Assembly: GCF_004345365.1 (NCBI RefSeq)
Contig: NZ_SLVF01000003.1
Coordinates: forward strand, 682,001-746,000
DNA length: 64,000 nt
Direction of reading: 5' to 3'
Source of the DNA: Kribbella sp. VKM Ac-2568
Lineage (GTDB): Bacteria; Actinomycetota; Actinomycetes; Propionibacteriales; Kribbellaceae
Position 1 is the stretch's first letter. The number at the start of each line of letters is the position of its first letter. The notes beneath the pieces are model-generated. The model was not told the origin of the DNA and ran no database searches. It worked only from the letters and a program-made list of their open reading frames with translations. This document shows, one piece after another, positions 25,297 to 33,748 of this stretch. The position numbers and the translations under genes were made by a program.

Positions 25297-26076
25297 TCAG
25301 TTGCCCCAGGGGAACGCGGGAGGGCGTTTCTCGGTGAAGGCTCTGGTGCCTTCGTGGAGTTCGCCGGTGGTGATCGTTTCCTGGTAACGCTTGAGAGCGG
25401 CGGGGTTAGCGTCTTCGCCTGCCAAGAGGGCGTTGACGGTCTCCTTGGCCGAGCGGATCGTCAACTGGGAGCGGGAGACCAGGGTGCTGGCGAAGGCGGT
25501 TACCTCGGCGTCGAGGTCGGCGGCCGGGAAGACGCGGTCGACCAGGCCCTTGGACAACGCCTCGGCGGCGGTGAGCAGTTCGCCGCTGAAGAGCAGGTAC
25601 TTCGTGGTCGCCGGGCCGACGAGGTCGAGCAGCACGTTGATCGCGGCCGGCGGGTAGACCACTCCTATCCGGGCGGGCGTCACGCCGAAGGTGGAACCCT
25701 CGGCGGCGAAGCGGAAGTCGCAGTTCACCGCGATCTCGAGGCCGCCGCCGATGCAGTGGCCGCGGACCACCGCGATCGTCGGCTTCTGGAACTCGCGCAA
25801 CGCCGCCTGGGCGTGGAGGTTGTGTGCGCGGATCTCGGCCATCGGGTCGGCCGGATCGGCGCCGGAGACGAGATCCCCGATGTCCGCGCCCGCGGAGAAC
25901 GACGGCCCGGCTCCGGAGACCAGCAGCACCTTGACCTGCGGGTCGGCGGCGAGGTCGGCGAGCAGGTCCGGCAGCGCCTCCCACATCGCCCGGGTGAGCG
26001 CGTTGCGCTTGTCCACCCGGTCGATCACCAGCGTCGCCACGGGACCTGCGTCGACGCTGAATCCGAGGTCGTTCAT
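25297..26076 (-). CDS. Enoyl-CoA hydratase/isomerase family protein
   Basis: 259 residues, crotonase fold. VATLVIDRVDKRNALTRAMW begins the family; the oxyanion hole is provided by SFSAGADIGDL and by RGHCIGGGLEIAVNCDFRFA (core CIGGGLEIA). One catalytic Glu is in GGLEIAV; the region GVVYPPAAINVL carries Pro where many hydratases have the second Glu, so the exact reaction is uncertain. The C-terminus FTEKRPPAFPWGN is typical. No fatty-acid operon surrounds it. Confidence 0.87.
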   Translation of the reverse strand: MNDLGFSVDAGPVATLVIDRVDKRNALTRAMWEALPDLLADLAADPQVKVLLVSGAGPSFSAGADIGDLVSGADPADPMAEIRAHNLHAQAALREFQKPTIAVVRGHCIGGGLEIAVNCDFRFAAEGSTFGVTPARIGVVYPPAAINVLLDLVGPATTKYLLFSGELLTAAEALSKGLVDRVFPAADLDAEVTAFASTLVSRSQLTIRSAKETVNALLAGEDANPAALKRYQETITTGELHEGTRAFTEKRPPAFPWGN

Positions 26077-26148
26077 GAGCCGCAGTCAAGCAGAGCGCGG
26101 CCGCCCGCGCCGCTGCCGAGATCACACGACGCCCAACATGCGGACCGA

Positions 26149-26297
26149 TCACGCTCAGCGCGCGGACCAACCCGGGCGAGTGTCCGGACCCATCCGGCTG
26201 AGCGTGCACAGTCATCGCGCTGAGCGTGCGAAGCACCCATGGTGAGCGTGCCGACCTCCGCACGCTCAGTGGGCGGAGCACCTGCCGCTGAGCGTGC
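26149..26297. repeat. Six copies of a CTGAGCGTGC element
   Basis: Copies at 26149-26158 (inverted), 26197-26207, 26219-26229, 26241-26251 (GGTGAGCGTGC), 26260-26269 (inverted) and 26287-26297. The three central copies are spaced exactly 22 bp apart, two helical turns. The array fills the gene-free stretch between the enoyl-CoA hydratase (starts 26076, minus) and the secreted protein (plus). It looks like an array of protein-binding sites; no gene is visible in the stretch. Confidence 0.7.
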
Positions 26298-26411
26298 GCC
26301 ATGTTCGCAATACGTTAAAAGTGGGCGCCAGTTGTGAGACCCGCCGGGATGTGTGCTTGACTCCTCCGCGTCGATAACGTTTTGATCTCGGCAGATTGGG
26401 TGGTTCTCCAA

Positions 26412-27383
26412 GTGGCTGAAGGACGGCATAGACAGGCGCGGCACCGTCAACCGCGCCCGAAGGTGATCCGCCCCGGCATCGTGAAGGTTGCGATACCCGG
26501 TGCGGCGGTGGCTCTCCTGGCCACCGGGTCGGCAGGAGCGTTCTCCGCCGATCAGGCCCCCGCGACGGATGCGCCTACCGCCAGCTCGCCCCTGCAGCTG
26601 CAGCGTGAGACGCAAACCAGCCGGGACGCCCTCCGCCCCTCGCTCGACCTCTCCCCGACCCCGGCGCCGGCTCCTAAGCCCAAGGCGCCGCCGGTCGCGA
26701 AGCACCTCAAGAAACAAGCACCGATCCCCAAGCCGACCTCCGCGAAGACCCGCGCCGCGGCAGTGGTCAAGCCGCTGAAAATCATCGGCAGCAAATACAC
26801 CACTACCGACGTGAACGTCTGGTCGACGGCCGGTGGAACCGGCACCCTGCTGACGGTGCTGGACAAGGGCAGCAAGGTCTCCGTCACCGGCGAGATCGAC
26901 GGCATCTGGGCGCAGATCGTCCGCGACGGCGTCTCCCGCTGGGTCAAGGCGCAGTACCTGTCGGCGACCAAGCCGGCGGCGACCAGCTCCGCCGGTACCC
27001 CCTCCCAGGCCGCCTGCGCGTCAGGCTCCAGCGTCGAGTCCGGCCTGACGGCCGACGCGATCCGGGTGCACCGCGCGATCTGCCACATGTTCCCCTCCGT
27101 CACCTCGTACGGTGGGCTCCGCAGTGGCGACAGCGGCAGCGAGCACTCCAGCGGCCACGCGCTCGACATCATGGTCACCGGCCAGACCGGCCAGGAGATC
27201 GCCGACTGGCTCAAGGCCAACAGCAAGGCCATGGGCGTCAGCCAACTGATCTGGCAGCAGCACATCTGGACGGTCCAGCGCAGCAGCGAAGGCTGGCGCG
27301 CGATGGAGGACCGGGGCAGCACGACGGCCAACCATTACGACCACGTGCACGTCACGGTCTACGGCAACTCCGGCACCGCCTGA
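26412..27383 (+). CDS. Secreted SH3-domain protein with M15-like C-terminal domain
   Basis: 323 residues from GTG 26412. A basic N-terminus and hydrophobic stretch (VAIPGAAVALLATGSAGAF) form a signal sequence. A Pro/Lys-rich linker follows, then a bacterial SH3 domain at about 125-185 (YTTTDVNVWS, GSKVSVTGEIDGIWAQI, SRWVKAQYL) for cell-wall binding. The C-terminal domain has His-x6-Asp in SSGHALDIMV and HYDHVHVTVYG, the zinc-ligand arrangement of M15-like peptidases. It is probably a cell-wall amidase or carboxypeptidase-like enzyme; the start is uncertain by up to ten codons. Confidence 0.8.
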   Translation: MAEGRHRQARHRQPRPKVIRPGIVKVAIPGAAVALLATGSAGAFSADQAPATDAPTASSPLQLQRETQTSRDALRPSLDLSPTPAPAPKPKAPPVAKHLKKQAPIPKPTSAKTRAAAVVKPLKIIGSKYTTTDVNVWSTAGGTGTLLTVLDKGSKVSVTGEIDGIWAQIVRDGVSRWVKAQYLSATKPAATSSAGTPSQAACASGSSVESGLTADAIRVHRAICHMFPSVTSYGGLRSGDSGSEHSSGHALDIMVTGQTGQEIADWLKANSKAMGVSQLIWQQHIWTVQRSSEGWRAMEDRGSTTANHYDHVHVTVYGNSGTA

Positions 27384-27414
27384 GCAGTACCTCCCCACCA
27401 CCTGAGTATCGCCC

Positions 27415-27459
27415 GCGGAACGGCCCGGCCTCGATCTTCGAGTCCGGGCCGTTCCGCGT
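27415..27459. terminator. Perfect 15-bp hairpin between convergent genes
   Basis: CGCGGAACGGCCCGG (27415-27429) and CCGGGCCGTTCCGCG (27445-27459) pair completely around a 15-base loop. It lies between the secreted protein (stop 27383) and the convergent FAD oxidoreductase (stop 27475) and should terminate both. Confidence 0.8.
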
Positions 27460-27474
27460 CGTCAGCAGGTCTCG

Positions 27475-28800
27475 TCAGGCTGGGCGGATGTTGTGGTTCA
27501 GGTGGAAGAAGTTGTCGGGGTCGTAGGCCCGCTTGACGGACCGGAGCCGGTCGAGATCGGCCGGCGCGTACGCCGTCGTGGCGCGCGCCGGGTCCGCCAG
27601 GAAGTTCACGAAGGTCCGGCCGGTCGTCCGGAGCACCGGCGCCAGGTCCGGGACCTCCTGGTCGATGATCACGGAGTACGTCGCGTCGCGGTGTCCGACC
27701 GGTCCCGCGCCCGGGCCGGGGTGCGCCATCGCTCCGGCCCAGTGGCGGATCTCCACGGTCGGTGCCGAGTCACCGGTGAGCTGGGCGAGTTCGTCGATCA
27801 GGTCGTCCGGGAGCGCGTCGACCAGGTCCAGGTACCGCGCCGGGGTGCCGCCCATCGCGGACTCCCCGAACGGCATCGACCGGAGTTCGCCGGCCAGCAC
27901 AGGCCCGGCCACCTCGAACAACGGCTTGAGAAGGTGCTCAGCCAGGTCGGCCTCACCGGAGTACAGAGCCTTGATCGCCAGGGCGCGGGTGCCCCGGACG
28001 GCCTCGGGGAACGCCGGCGCGTCGGGGATCGGGGTCAGGACCATCGCGGTGCTCAGCTCGTTCGGGATGGTGGCTGACCAGTCGCGGTAGAACTTCAGCG
28101 TCTCGGCCGCGCGGTCGATCCCGAAGTACACGATGCCGGCGTGCACCACCGGGACGGGGTACAGGCGGAACTCGAGCGAGGTGACGATGCCGAAGTTGCC
28201 GCTGCCGCCGCGGATCGCCCAGAACAGGTCGGGGTGCTCGTCCGCGCTGGCGGTGACGATCCGGCCGTCGGCGGTGACGACCTCGGCGCGGATCACGCTG
28301 TCCGCCGCGAACCCGTACTTGCGGGCTAGCCAGCCGAGTCCGCCGCCCAGGGTGTAGCCGGTGACGCCGACGTCCCGCGACGACCCCGCGAGCGGCGCCA
28401 GGCCGAACTCGCCCGCCGCGTCGATCACGGCGCCCCAGCGGGTGCCGGGGCCGACCTTCGCGACCATGCGCTGCGGATCGACCAGCACGGACGTCATCGC
28501 CGAGGTCTTGAGCAGGATCCCGCCGTCCGCCGGGGTCCGGGTCCCATGCCCGGTCGCCTGCACCGCGAGCGGCAACCCGTACTCCCGGGCCGTCCGCACC
28601 GCCGCCTGTACGTCGGTCCGGTGGTGCGCCTCGGCAACCACCAACGGCCGTGAGTCGACCGTCGGAATCACCGCCCGCCGCTGCACGTCGTACGCCGCGT
28701 CGCCAGGCCGGTGGATCGACCCGTTGAACCCGGCCCCAAGCAGCCCGGCGACGACATCGCAACCGGTGACGTCGGGGGTGAAAATCGCCTGCGTGGTCAT
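27475..28800 (-). CDS. FAD-linked oxidase (BBE-like)
   Basis: 441 residues. The FAD-binding PCMH-type domain includes QATGHGTRTPADGGILL (His near the usual covalent 8-alpha attachment), GSSRDVGVTGYTLGGGLGWL and RGGSGNFGIVTSLEFRLYPV. The C-terminal berberine-bridge-enzyme signature RVKRAYDPDNFFHLNHNI is seen as RSVKRAYDPDNFFHLNHNIR. The cysteine of bicovalent members is absent from the GVTGYTLGG segment, so single covalent attachment is likely. It probably oxidises an alcohol or sugar; substrate unknown. Confidence 0.87.
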   Translation of the reverse strand: MTTQAIFTPDVTGCDVVAGLLGAGFNGSIHRPGDAAYDVQRRAVIPTVDSRPLVVAEAHHRTDVQAAVRTAREYGLPLAVQATGHGTRTPADGGILLKTSAMTSVLVDPQRMVAKVGPGTRWGAVIDAAGEFGLAPLAGSSRDVGVTGYTLGGGLGWLARKYGFAADSVIRAEVVTADGRIVTASADEHPDLFWAIRGGSGNFGIVTSLEFRLYPVPVVHAGIVYFGIDRAAETLKFYRDWSATIPNELSTAMVLTPIPDAPAFPEAVRGTRALAIKALYSGEADLAEHLLKPLFEVAGPVLAGELRSMPFGESAMGGTPARYLDLVDALPDDLIDELAQLTGDSAPTVEIRHWAGAMAHPGPGAGPVGHRDATYSVIIDQEVPDLAPVLRTTGRTFVNFLADPARATTAYAPADLDRLRSVKRAYDPDNFFHLNHNIRPA

Positions 28801-28883
28801 CTCGAACTCCCTAGCCGTGTCTGGTCTCTACCAACACGTCGAAGGAGACCGCCCCAGATGGACACACCCGCCAAACTTTTCTC

Positions 28884-29123
28884 GTGACCCACACCCACCA
28901 CCTGTCCACGAACGACCAGGTGGTCACCAAGACCTACGCCTCCTGGTCCCGCAACGAGCCCACCAGGGAGTGGGCCGCCCTCCAGACGATCGCCGCAGCG
29001 CTCCCGACCGGGGCCCCACCCACTGAGCCTGTCACCGGCCCAGCCGACGCTGACGACGATTCGCCTCCCAGGCGGCCGCCTAGCGGCCGAGCGCAAGTTC
29101 TGGGGACTCCTGGAGGAAACTAG
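28884..29123 (+). pseudogene. N-terminal fragment of a phosphotransferase gene
   Basis: The frame starts LSTNDQVVTKTYASWSRNEP and TREWAALQTIAAALP, which resembles the beginning of actinobacterial APH-family kinases. After about 40 residues it becomes Pro/Ala/Asp-rich with no kinase motifs. In a different frame, bases 29080-29127 read LAAERKFWGLLEETS and stop, possibly the old C-terminus. Most of the gene is therefore missing. The protein is unlikely to be functional. Confidence 0.5.
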
Positions 29124-29257
29124 CTAGGGTCCAGCGCGAGTGTTGGCCGATAGAGTTGCTAACGCTGTGCAACGACTGGCCGACTCGCCAGGCACGCTGA
29201 TCCGACTCGGTAGCCACGCCGTTCCGACTCGAGGCGACTCGGCCTGGGATCCTTCAC

Positions 29258-29833
29258 CTAGCGGACGTCGTTGATCAGCTCGACCGCTTCATCCATCCCG
29301 TACCTCTCGCGGAGGACGGATAGGAACTCGTCCACCGACATAGGCGGCTTTTTAAACCGCGCGGTGAGGGTGGTCACTGCCTGAAGCGCGAGTTGTGGCG
29401 CGACGGCGACGGTGTTAGCGGCGAACTCGCTAGGTGCGATGACCTGGATGCCCGGCGGGACCTTGTCGGGTGGGAAGTGCTTCAGATTGTCGGTCACGAT
29501 GGCGCCGGCGTGACCTGCTACCGCGGCAGCGATCACGTGCTCGTCATTGGGATCTGTGAGCCCGAACGTACCGTCGTAGGACTCCCAGTTCTGAACCTCG
29601 GCGTCGTCAAAGTGGTCGCGCATCGTTTCGATGAGGCGAGCAGCCCGGGACTCCGCCTCGTCTTGCGGGATCCCATATTTGCCAGTGAGCTTGTCGATCT
29701 CGCAGTACTGCAGTTCCTCGAGGATCGCGGCGCTCCATAGCGGCCGATAGAGGTTTACGACGGCCAGGCTGAGCAGGAAGTCTCGCTGCTTGCTGGGCCA
29801 CAGGACGCAGGTATCGAGGAGTGCGGGGAACAC
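29258..29833 (-). CDS. PIN-domain toxin
   Basis: 191 residues. The PIN ribonuclease acidic residues are visible: Asp in FPALLDTCVLWP, acidic positions in the first helical region, DPNDEHVIAAAVAG and IVTDNLKHFP. The C-terminal extension beyond about 140 residues (VDEFLSVLRERYG) is typical of the longer PIN_3-like toxins. It lies 12 bases after the HTH gene, as expected for a toxin following its antitoxin. It should cleave RNA when freed. Confidence 0.85.
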   Translation of the reverse strand: MFPALLDTCVLWPSKQRDFLLSLAVVNLYRPLWSAAILEELQYCEIDKLTGKYGIPQDEAESRAARLIETMRDHFDDAEVQNWESYDGTFGLTDPNDEHVIAAAVAGHAGAIVTDNLKHFPPDKVPPGIQVIAPSEFAANTVAVAPQLALQAVTTLTARFKKPPMSVDEFLSVLRERYGMDEAVELINDVR

Positions 29834-29845
29834 TCCTCGATCCTG

Positions 29846-30379
29846 TCAGAGATTGGCGCTTCGCCGCCGCTGCTCGGCACGCTGCTTCCGGATCCTCTTG
29901 AGCCTGTCGTTCACTACCGCGGCATCCTCGTCCTCGCTCACGTCGACTGATGTGTCGGCAATCGCCTGGTATTGCCGCTGCCGGCGAGCGTCGCGGTAAG
30001 TCAGGGCGTCCTTGAGCAACACCTTTCGACGGTTTCCGATCCTCTCGGAGGCGAGCTCGCCGTTATCGATCAGGCGAACCACCGTGGGCCGGCTGACGCC
30101 GAGCAGATCCGCAACCTGCTGAGTCGTGAGCTTCGGCATTGTCGGCGAGATCGTTATAGCTCTCCCCGCGCGGAGTGCCGCCACGGCGTGAACAAGCACC
30201 CTGTGAAGCGCCTCGGGAACCTCGATCTGGTCGTGCTCCTCAGCACCCGCCAGGAAGTACCGGCGCTCGGGCCGTTCGCCTGTCTTACTGTGATGGGCGT
30301 CAAGGAAGCTCGCGATCGTCGCCATCTGCTCCTGCTCTTCGGGCAGGTAGGTCTGCGACTCGAGGAGTTCGGCAGTCAT
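29846..30379 (-). CDS. Excisionase-type HTH antitoxin
   Basis: 177 residues. The middle (about 108-155) is an excisionase/MerR-like HTH: LTTQQVADLLGVSRPTVVRLIDNGEL and RRKVLLKDALTYRD. The N-terminus has an acidic helical region (EEQEQMATIASFLDAHH). The C-terminus is charged and probably binds the PIN toxin. GGAGG lies five bases before the ATG. A partial dyad with outer arms CGAACG and CGTTCG at about 30394-30425 is a likely autoregulatory operator. Confidence 0.83.
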   Translation of the reverse strand: MTAELLESQTYLPEEQEQMATIASFLDAHHSKTGERPERRYFLAGAEEHDQIEVPEALHRVLVHAVAALRAGRAITISPTMPKLTTQQVADLLGVSRPTVVRLIDNGELASERIGNRRKVLLKDALTYRDARRQRQYQAIADTSVDVSEDEDAAVVNDRLKRIRKQRAEQRRRSANL

Positions 30380-30747
30380 GACAACCTCCGTACGAACGAA
30401 ACGAAGTTACTTTCGCAACGTTCGGATAGTCCCATCAGTCACCTCATCTCGTCAAGCTCCTCTTGACGCAGAACCCCCGGATTGCACTCAAGCGCGCCGA
30501 CGCGACGCTTCGTAGCAGCGTCAAGGAGAGCTTGACGCCCGCCCGCCATGCTGGGTCGGGGTGTGGCGTCGTGCGGGCCGGGCACTGCTCGCCCAACGGG
30601 AGTGGGGTGGGCGACAGAGGGAGCCGGAGCCGCTGGCTTCAGGACACCGCCGCCACGGCTGCTTTGATGAGGCGCGCCGCAGGAGCGCCGGGCCAGGGGT
30701 GGGTGGGAGCGGCGACGGTGGAGGCGCGTGGGGTCGGAGTACCTGGG
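30380..30747. promoter_or_regulatory. Gene-free stretch with two GTCAAG-N5-CTTGAC dyads
   Basis: GTCAAGCTCCTCTTGAC (30451-30467) and GTCAAGGAGAGCTTGAC (30520-30536) are two copies of one dyad with GTCAAG and CTTGAC arms, 69 bp apart. The first 90 bases hold the toxin-antitoxin promoter and ribosome site. From about 30540 to 30747 I see no gene, RNA or repeat; this part trails the ECF sigma gene that ends at 30748. Confidence 0.5.
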
Positions 30748-31626
30748 TCAGGCGGGGATGGGGAGGGATTGGAGGCGGGGGATGTCGGCGAGGATGTTGA
30801 TTTCGGTGATTTTGCCGTTGTGGGCGGTGACGGCCATGACGCCCAGGAGTTGGTCGTTGACGACGGTGATGACGCCGGGGGTTCCGTTGACCAGGGCTGG
30901 GCGGGAGTAGGGGGCGAGCCTGGTGAACATGAGGGCCTGCTCGACGACCGCGAGGGCTCCGCGTACCAGCTTGGAGACGGCCGGCCCGGTGGGGTCGGCA
31001 GGCGTCGTACCGGCGTCGGCGCGGAGTACGACGTCGGGGTCGAGGAGGGAGAGCAGGGCCTCGAAGTCGCCGCTGCGGGAGGCGGCGAGAAACGCGTCGA
31101 CGACCTCACGCTGCCGGCCGACATCGCCGTCGCTGACCGGGACGCCCTGGACGCGGCGGCGCGCTCGGGAGGCGAGCTGGCGGGTCGCGGCCGGGGACTT
31201 GTCGACGATCTCGGCGATCTCATCGAAGCTCAGCGCGAACATGTCGTGCAGCACGAAGGCGAGTCGCTCCGCCGGCGCCAGCGTCTCCAGCACGACCAGC
31301 ATCGCCAGCCCGACCGAGTCGGCGCGGACTGCCTCTTCCTCAGGATCCAACGGACTCACGATCGGGTCGGGGACGAAGATGTCCAGCGGGTCCTCGCGCC
31401 GGGACTTGCGGGTGCGCAGCATGTCGAGGCAGACCCGGGAAACCACCGTGGTCAGCCAGGCGCTGAGGTTCGCGACCTCGCTGACGTCGGACCTACTCAG
31501 CCGCAACCAGGCCTCCTGCACCGCGTCCTCGGCCTCGTTGACCGAGCCGAGCATCCGGTACGCCACCGAGCGCAACTGGGTGCGGTTCTCCTCGAACTTC
31601 TCCGCGAGTTGGTCGTGCTGGTCCAC
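30748..31626 (-). CDS. ECF sigma factor with SnoaL-like C-terminal domain (ECF41-type)
   Basis: 292 residues. Region 2 is RSVAYRMLGSVNEAEDAVQEAWLRL (core LGSVNEAEDAVQE) with LSAWLTTVVSRVCLDMLR; region 4 is LAPAERLAFVLHDMFALSFDEIAEIV and ATRQLASRARRRVQG. The final 110 residues are SnoaL/NTF2-like (VVDAFLAASRSGDFEALLSLLDPDVVLRAD). In ECF41 factors this domain regulates sigma activity in place of an anti-sigma protein. No carboxymuconolactone decarboxylase gene, a common partner, is adjacent. Confidence 0.88.
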   Translation of the reverse strand: MDQHDQLAEKFEENRTQLRSVAYRMLGSVNEAEDAVQEAWLRLSRSDVSEVANLSAWLTTVVSRVCLDMLRTRKSRREDPLDIFVPDPIVSPLDPEEEAVRADSVGLAMLVVLETLAPAERLAFVLHDMFALSFDEIAEIVDKSPAATRQLASRARRRVQGVPVSDGDVGRQREVVDAFLAASRSGDFEALLSLLDPDVVLRADAGTTPADPTGPAVSKLVRGALAVVEQALMFTRLAPYSRPALVNGTPGVITVVNDQLLGVMAVTAHNGKITEINILADIPRLQSLPIPA

Positions 31627-31718
31627 TGGTCACAATCTCCCGTCGCGATCCGTCACTAGCTTGACGGTTCTGAGCCCCATCATGTGACAGCCCGGGTGCG
31701 CGCGCCGATGATGGGTCC

Positions 31719-32480
31719 ATGGCCGAACGCCGACTGGTCTTCGAGGACGACTTCGACGGTCCGGACCTGGACCCCGCCGTCTGGCTGCCGAACTACCTGC
31801 CGCAGTGGAGTTCGCGCGCGGCCACGGCAGCGCAGTACGAACTGCGAGACTCCTGCCTGCACCTGACGATCCCGCCCGGCCACGGGCTGTGGTGCGAGAA
31901 CGACCACTCGCCGGCGATGCGGGTGTCGGGGATCCAGTCGGGCAACTTCTCCGGACCGGTCGGCAGCACGATCGGTCAGCAGCCGTACCGCGAAGGGCTG
32001 GTCGTCCGCGAGGAGCAAGAGCCCTTCGGGGGCTGGACCCCGGACGGCGGTTACCTTGAGCTCCGTGCACGCGGCGTCGTCTCACCGCGCTCGATGGTCG
32101 CGCTGTGGATGGTCGGGCTGGAGGACCGCCCGGAGCGCTGCGCCGAGATCTGCGTGACCGAGATGTTCGGCAACGCGGTCGTCCCCGGCGAGTCGACGGC
32201 CGTCGGGATGGGCCTGCACGCGTTCCGCGACCCTGCGGTCAAGGAGAACTTCGAGGCCGTCCCGCTGCCCATCGACATCACCGACTTCCACCTGTACGCC
32301 GTGGAGTGGTCCGCCGAGCGCGCCGACTTCTTCGTCGACGGCCGGCTGATCCGCAGTTGTCCACAGCCGCCGGCGTATCCGCTGCAGCTGATGGTGGCAG
32401 CCTTCGACTTCCCGGACGGGTCGATCGGCGAACCGCCGACCCCGGAGTTCGTCATCGACTACATCCGCGGCTACCGCTGA
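31719..32480 (+). CDS. Glycoside hydrolase family 16-like protein
   Basis: 253 residues with the GH16 beta-jelly-roll pattern: LVFEDDFDGPDLDPAVWLPNYLPQW (core FEDDFDG), GYLELRARGVVSPRSMVALWM, ITDFHLYAVEWSAERADFFVDG. Where active GH16 enzymes carry E-x-D-x-x-E, this protein reads AEICVTEMFG: both Glu positions are present but the middle Asp is replaced. No signal peptide. It may act on a polysaccharide with altered chemistry, or be a binding protein. Confidence 0.75.
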   Translation: MAERRLVFEDDFDGPDLDPAVWLPNYLPQWSSRAATAAQYELRDSCLHLTIPPGHGLWCENDHSPAMRVSGIQSGNFSGPVGSTIGQQPYREGLVVREEQEPFGGWTPDGGYLELRARGVVSPRSMVALWMVGLEDRPERCAEICVTEMFGNAVVPGESTAVGMGLHAFRDPAVKENFEAVPLPIDITDFHLYAVEWSAERADFFVDGRLIRSCPQPPAYPLQLMVAAFDFPDGSIGEPPTPEFVIDYIRGYR

Positions 32481-32564
32481 AATACACACGACCCGGCGAA
32501 CGCCGTACGGCTCTGGGATCTCGCCACCGGGTTCATCTACCGTCGGGCTTGCTAAGGTTCGGCT

Positions 32565-32603
32565 GTGAGCACGCGTCTGAGCAGCTGGTGGCCCGCCGAC
32601 TAG
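32565..32603 (+). CDS. trpL: Trp leader peptide of trpD
   Basis: A 12-codon reading frame, GTG start at 32565, coding MSTRLSSWWPAD and ending in TAG 32601-32603. AAGG lies about eight bases upstream. Two adjacent Trp codons (32586-32591) stand just before a set of mutually exclusive hairpins, and the next gene is trpD. This is the design of a ribosome-mediated attenuator: scarcity of Trp-tRNA stalls the ribosome at WW. Confidence 0.85.
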   Translation: MSTRLSSWWPAD

Positions 32604-32669
32604 GCGGCCCCTGCTCCTGCGCTCACGCGAATCAACCGGCCGCCTCGACGAGGCGGCCCTTGCTTTCGC
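32593..32669 (+). promoter_or_regulatory. Tryptophan attenuator upstream of trpD
   Basis: Four segments are visible: 1, CCGCC (32593-32597); 2, GGCGG with extension CC (32603-32609); 3, GGCCGCCTC (32638-32646); 4, GAGGCGGCC (32650-32658), followed by CTTGCTTTC. Segments 1-2 pair with a five-base loop, 3-4 form a perfect 9-bp terminator, and 2-3 (GGCGGCC with GGCCGCC) form the antiterminator. Stalling at the Trp codons would cover segment 1 and favour 2-3, allowing trpD transcription. Confidence 0.82.
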
Positions 32670-32707
32670 ACCACCCTCGTCGGGGCCCAGCACCCCGAGG
32701 ATCGCCC

Positions 32708-33748
32708 ATGGCAACAGTCCGTACTGCGGATCGCACTTGGTCCGGGATCATCTCCGCCCTGCTCAGCGGGCGTGATCTCTCGATGGGCGATGCCTGGTGG
32801 GCGATGGACGAGGTGGTCAGCGGTACGGCGACCTCCGCGCAGGTGTCGGGATTCCTGATCGCCTTGCGCGCCAAGGGCGAGACCCCGGCGGAGATCGCGG
32901 GACTCGCCGAGGCCGTTCGCCGGCACGCGACACCCATCGCCGTCCCGGGTCCCTTCGTCGACATCGTGGGGACGGGTGGCGACGGGACCGGCGCAGTGAA
33001 CATCTCCACGATGGCCGCGATCGTGGCGGCTTCCACCGGTGTCACGGTGGTCAAGCACGGAGGCCGGGCCGCCTCGTCGACGACCGGCGGCTCGGCCGAC
33101 CTGGTGGAACACCTCGGCATCCCGCTCGACCTCACCCCCTCAGCCGTACTGCGAACCGTCGCCGCGGCGGGGATCACCTATCTGTTCGCGCCGAGGTTCA
33201 ACCCGGGCCTGCGGCACGTGGCCGCAGTACGGCGTGAGCTGGCCGTGCCGACGGCGTTCAACGTGCTCGGCCCGTTGATCAACCCGGCGGATCCGCAGCA
33301 CCAGTTGGTAGGAGTCGCGGACGCGCGGATGCAGCCGGTGATCGCGTCCGTCCTTGCCGCGCGGGGTGGTTCCGCCTTGGTCGTCCGGGGTGACGACGGC
33401 CTCGACAAGCTGACCACCACTACTGCTTCACGCGTGTGGGTGGTTCGCGGCGGCACGACGTCTGAGGTGCTGCTCGATCCGCGTGAGCTGGGAATTCCGC
33501 TGTGCCCGGCTTCCGGCCTGCGGGGCGGTGATGCCGCCACCAATGCACGGATCGCCCGGTCGGTACTGGGCGGAGAGCCCGGGCCGGTGCGCGACGTAGT
33601 ACTGCTCAATGCTGCTGCGGCTGTGGCGACAGTCGGGCTGACCGGTGAACCTCTGGTTGAGCAATTGGCCGGTTGTCTGAAGCAGTGTGCTCATGCGGTC
33701 GACAGTGGCCTGGCAGGCGCCACACTGGAGCGGTGGATCAACGCGTAG
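32708..33748 (+). CDS. trpD: Anthranilate phosphoribosyltransferase
   Basis: 346 residues. It transfers phosphoribose from PRPP to anthranilate in tryptophan synthesis. The PRPP and metal-binding loops are [21 protein letters not shown] and [23 protein letters not shown] (core KHGGRAASS); Asp-Glu-type metal residues are in [12 protein letters not shown] 32708 follows GAGG. The frame is open upstream through the previous gene, but the leader peptide and attenuator place the start here. No other trp genes lie in the window. The 3' end overlaps the next gene by 16 bases. Confidence 0.95.
   Translation: MATVRTADRTWSGIISALLSGRDLSMGDAWWAMDEVVSGTATSAQVSGFLIALRAKGETPAEIAGLAEAVRRHATPIAVPGPFVDIVGTGGDGTGAVNISTMAAIVAASTGVTVVKHGGRAASSTTGGSADLVEHLGIPLDLTPSAVLRTVAAAGITYLFAPRFNPGLRHVAAVRRELAVPTAFNVLGPLINPADPQHQLVGVADARMQPVIASVLAARGGSALVVRGDDGLDKLTTTTASRVWVVRGGTTSEVLLDPRELGIPLCPASGLRGGDAATNARIARSVLGGEPGPVRDVVLLNAAAAVATVGLTGEPLVEQLAGCLKQCAHAVDSGLAGATLERWINA

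Noticed and set aside
26300..26412. Possible c-di-AMP (ydaO-type) riboswitch before the secreted cell-wall protein
   Set aside because: Such switches often precede these genes, but the conserved core bases are not present here.
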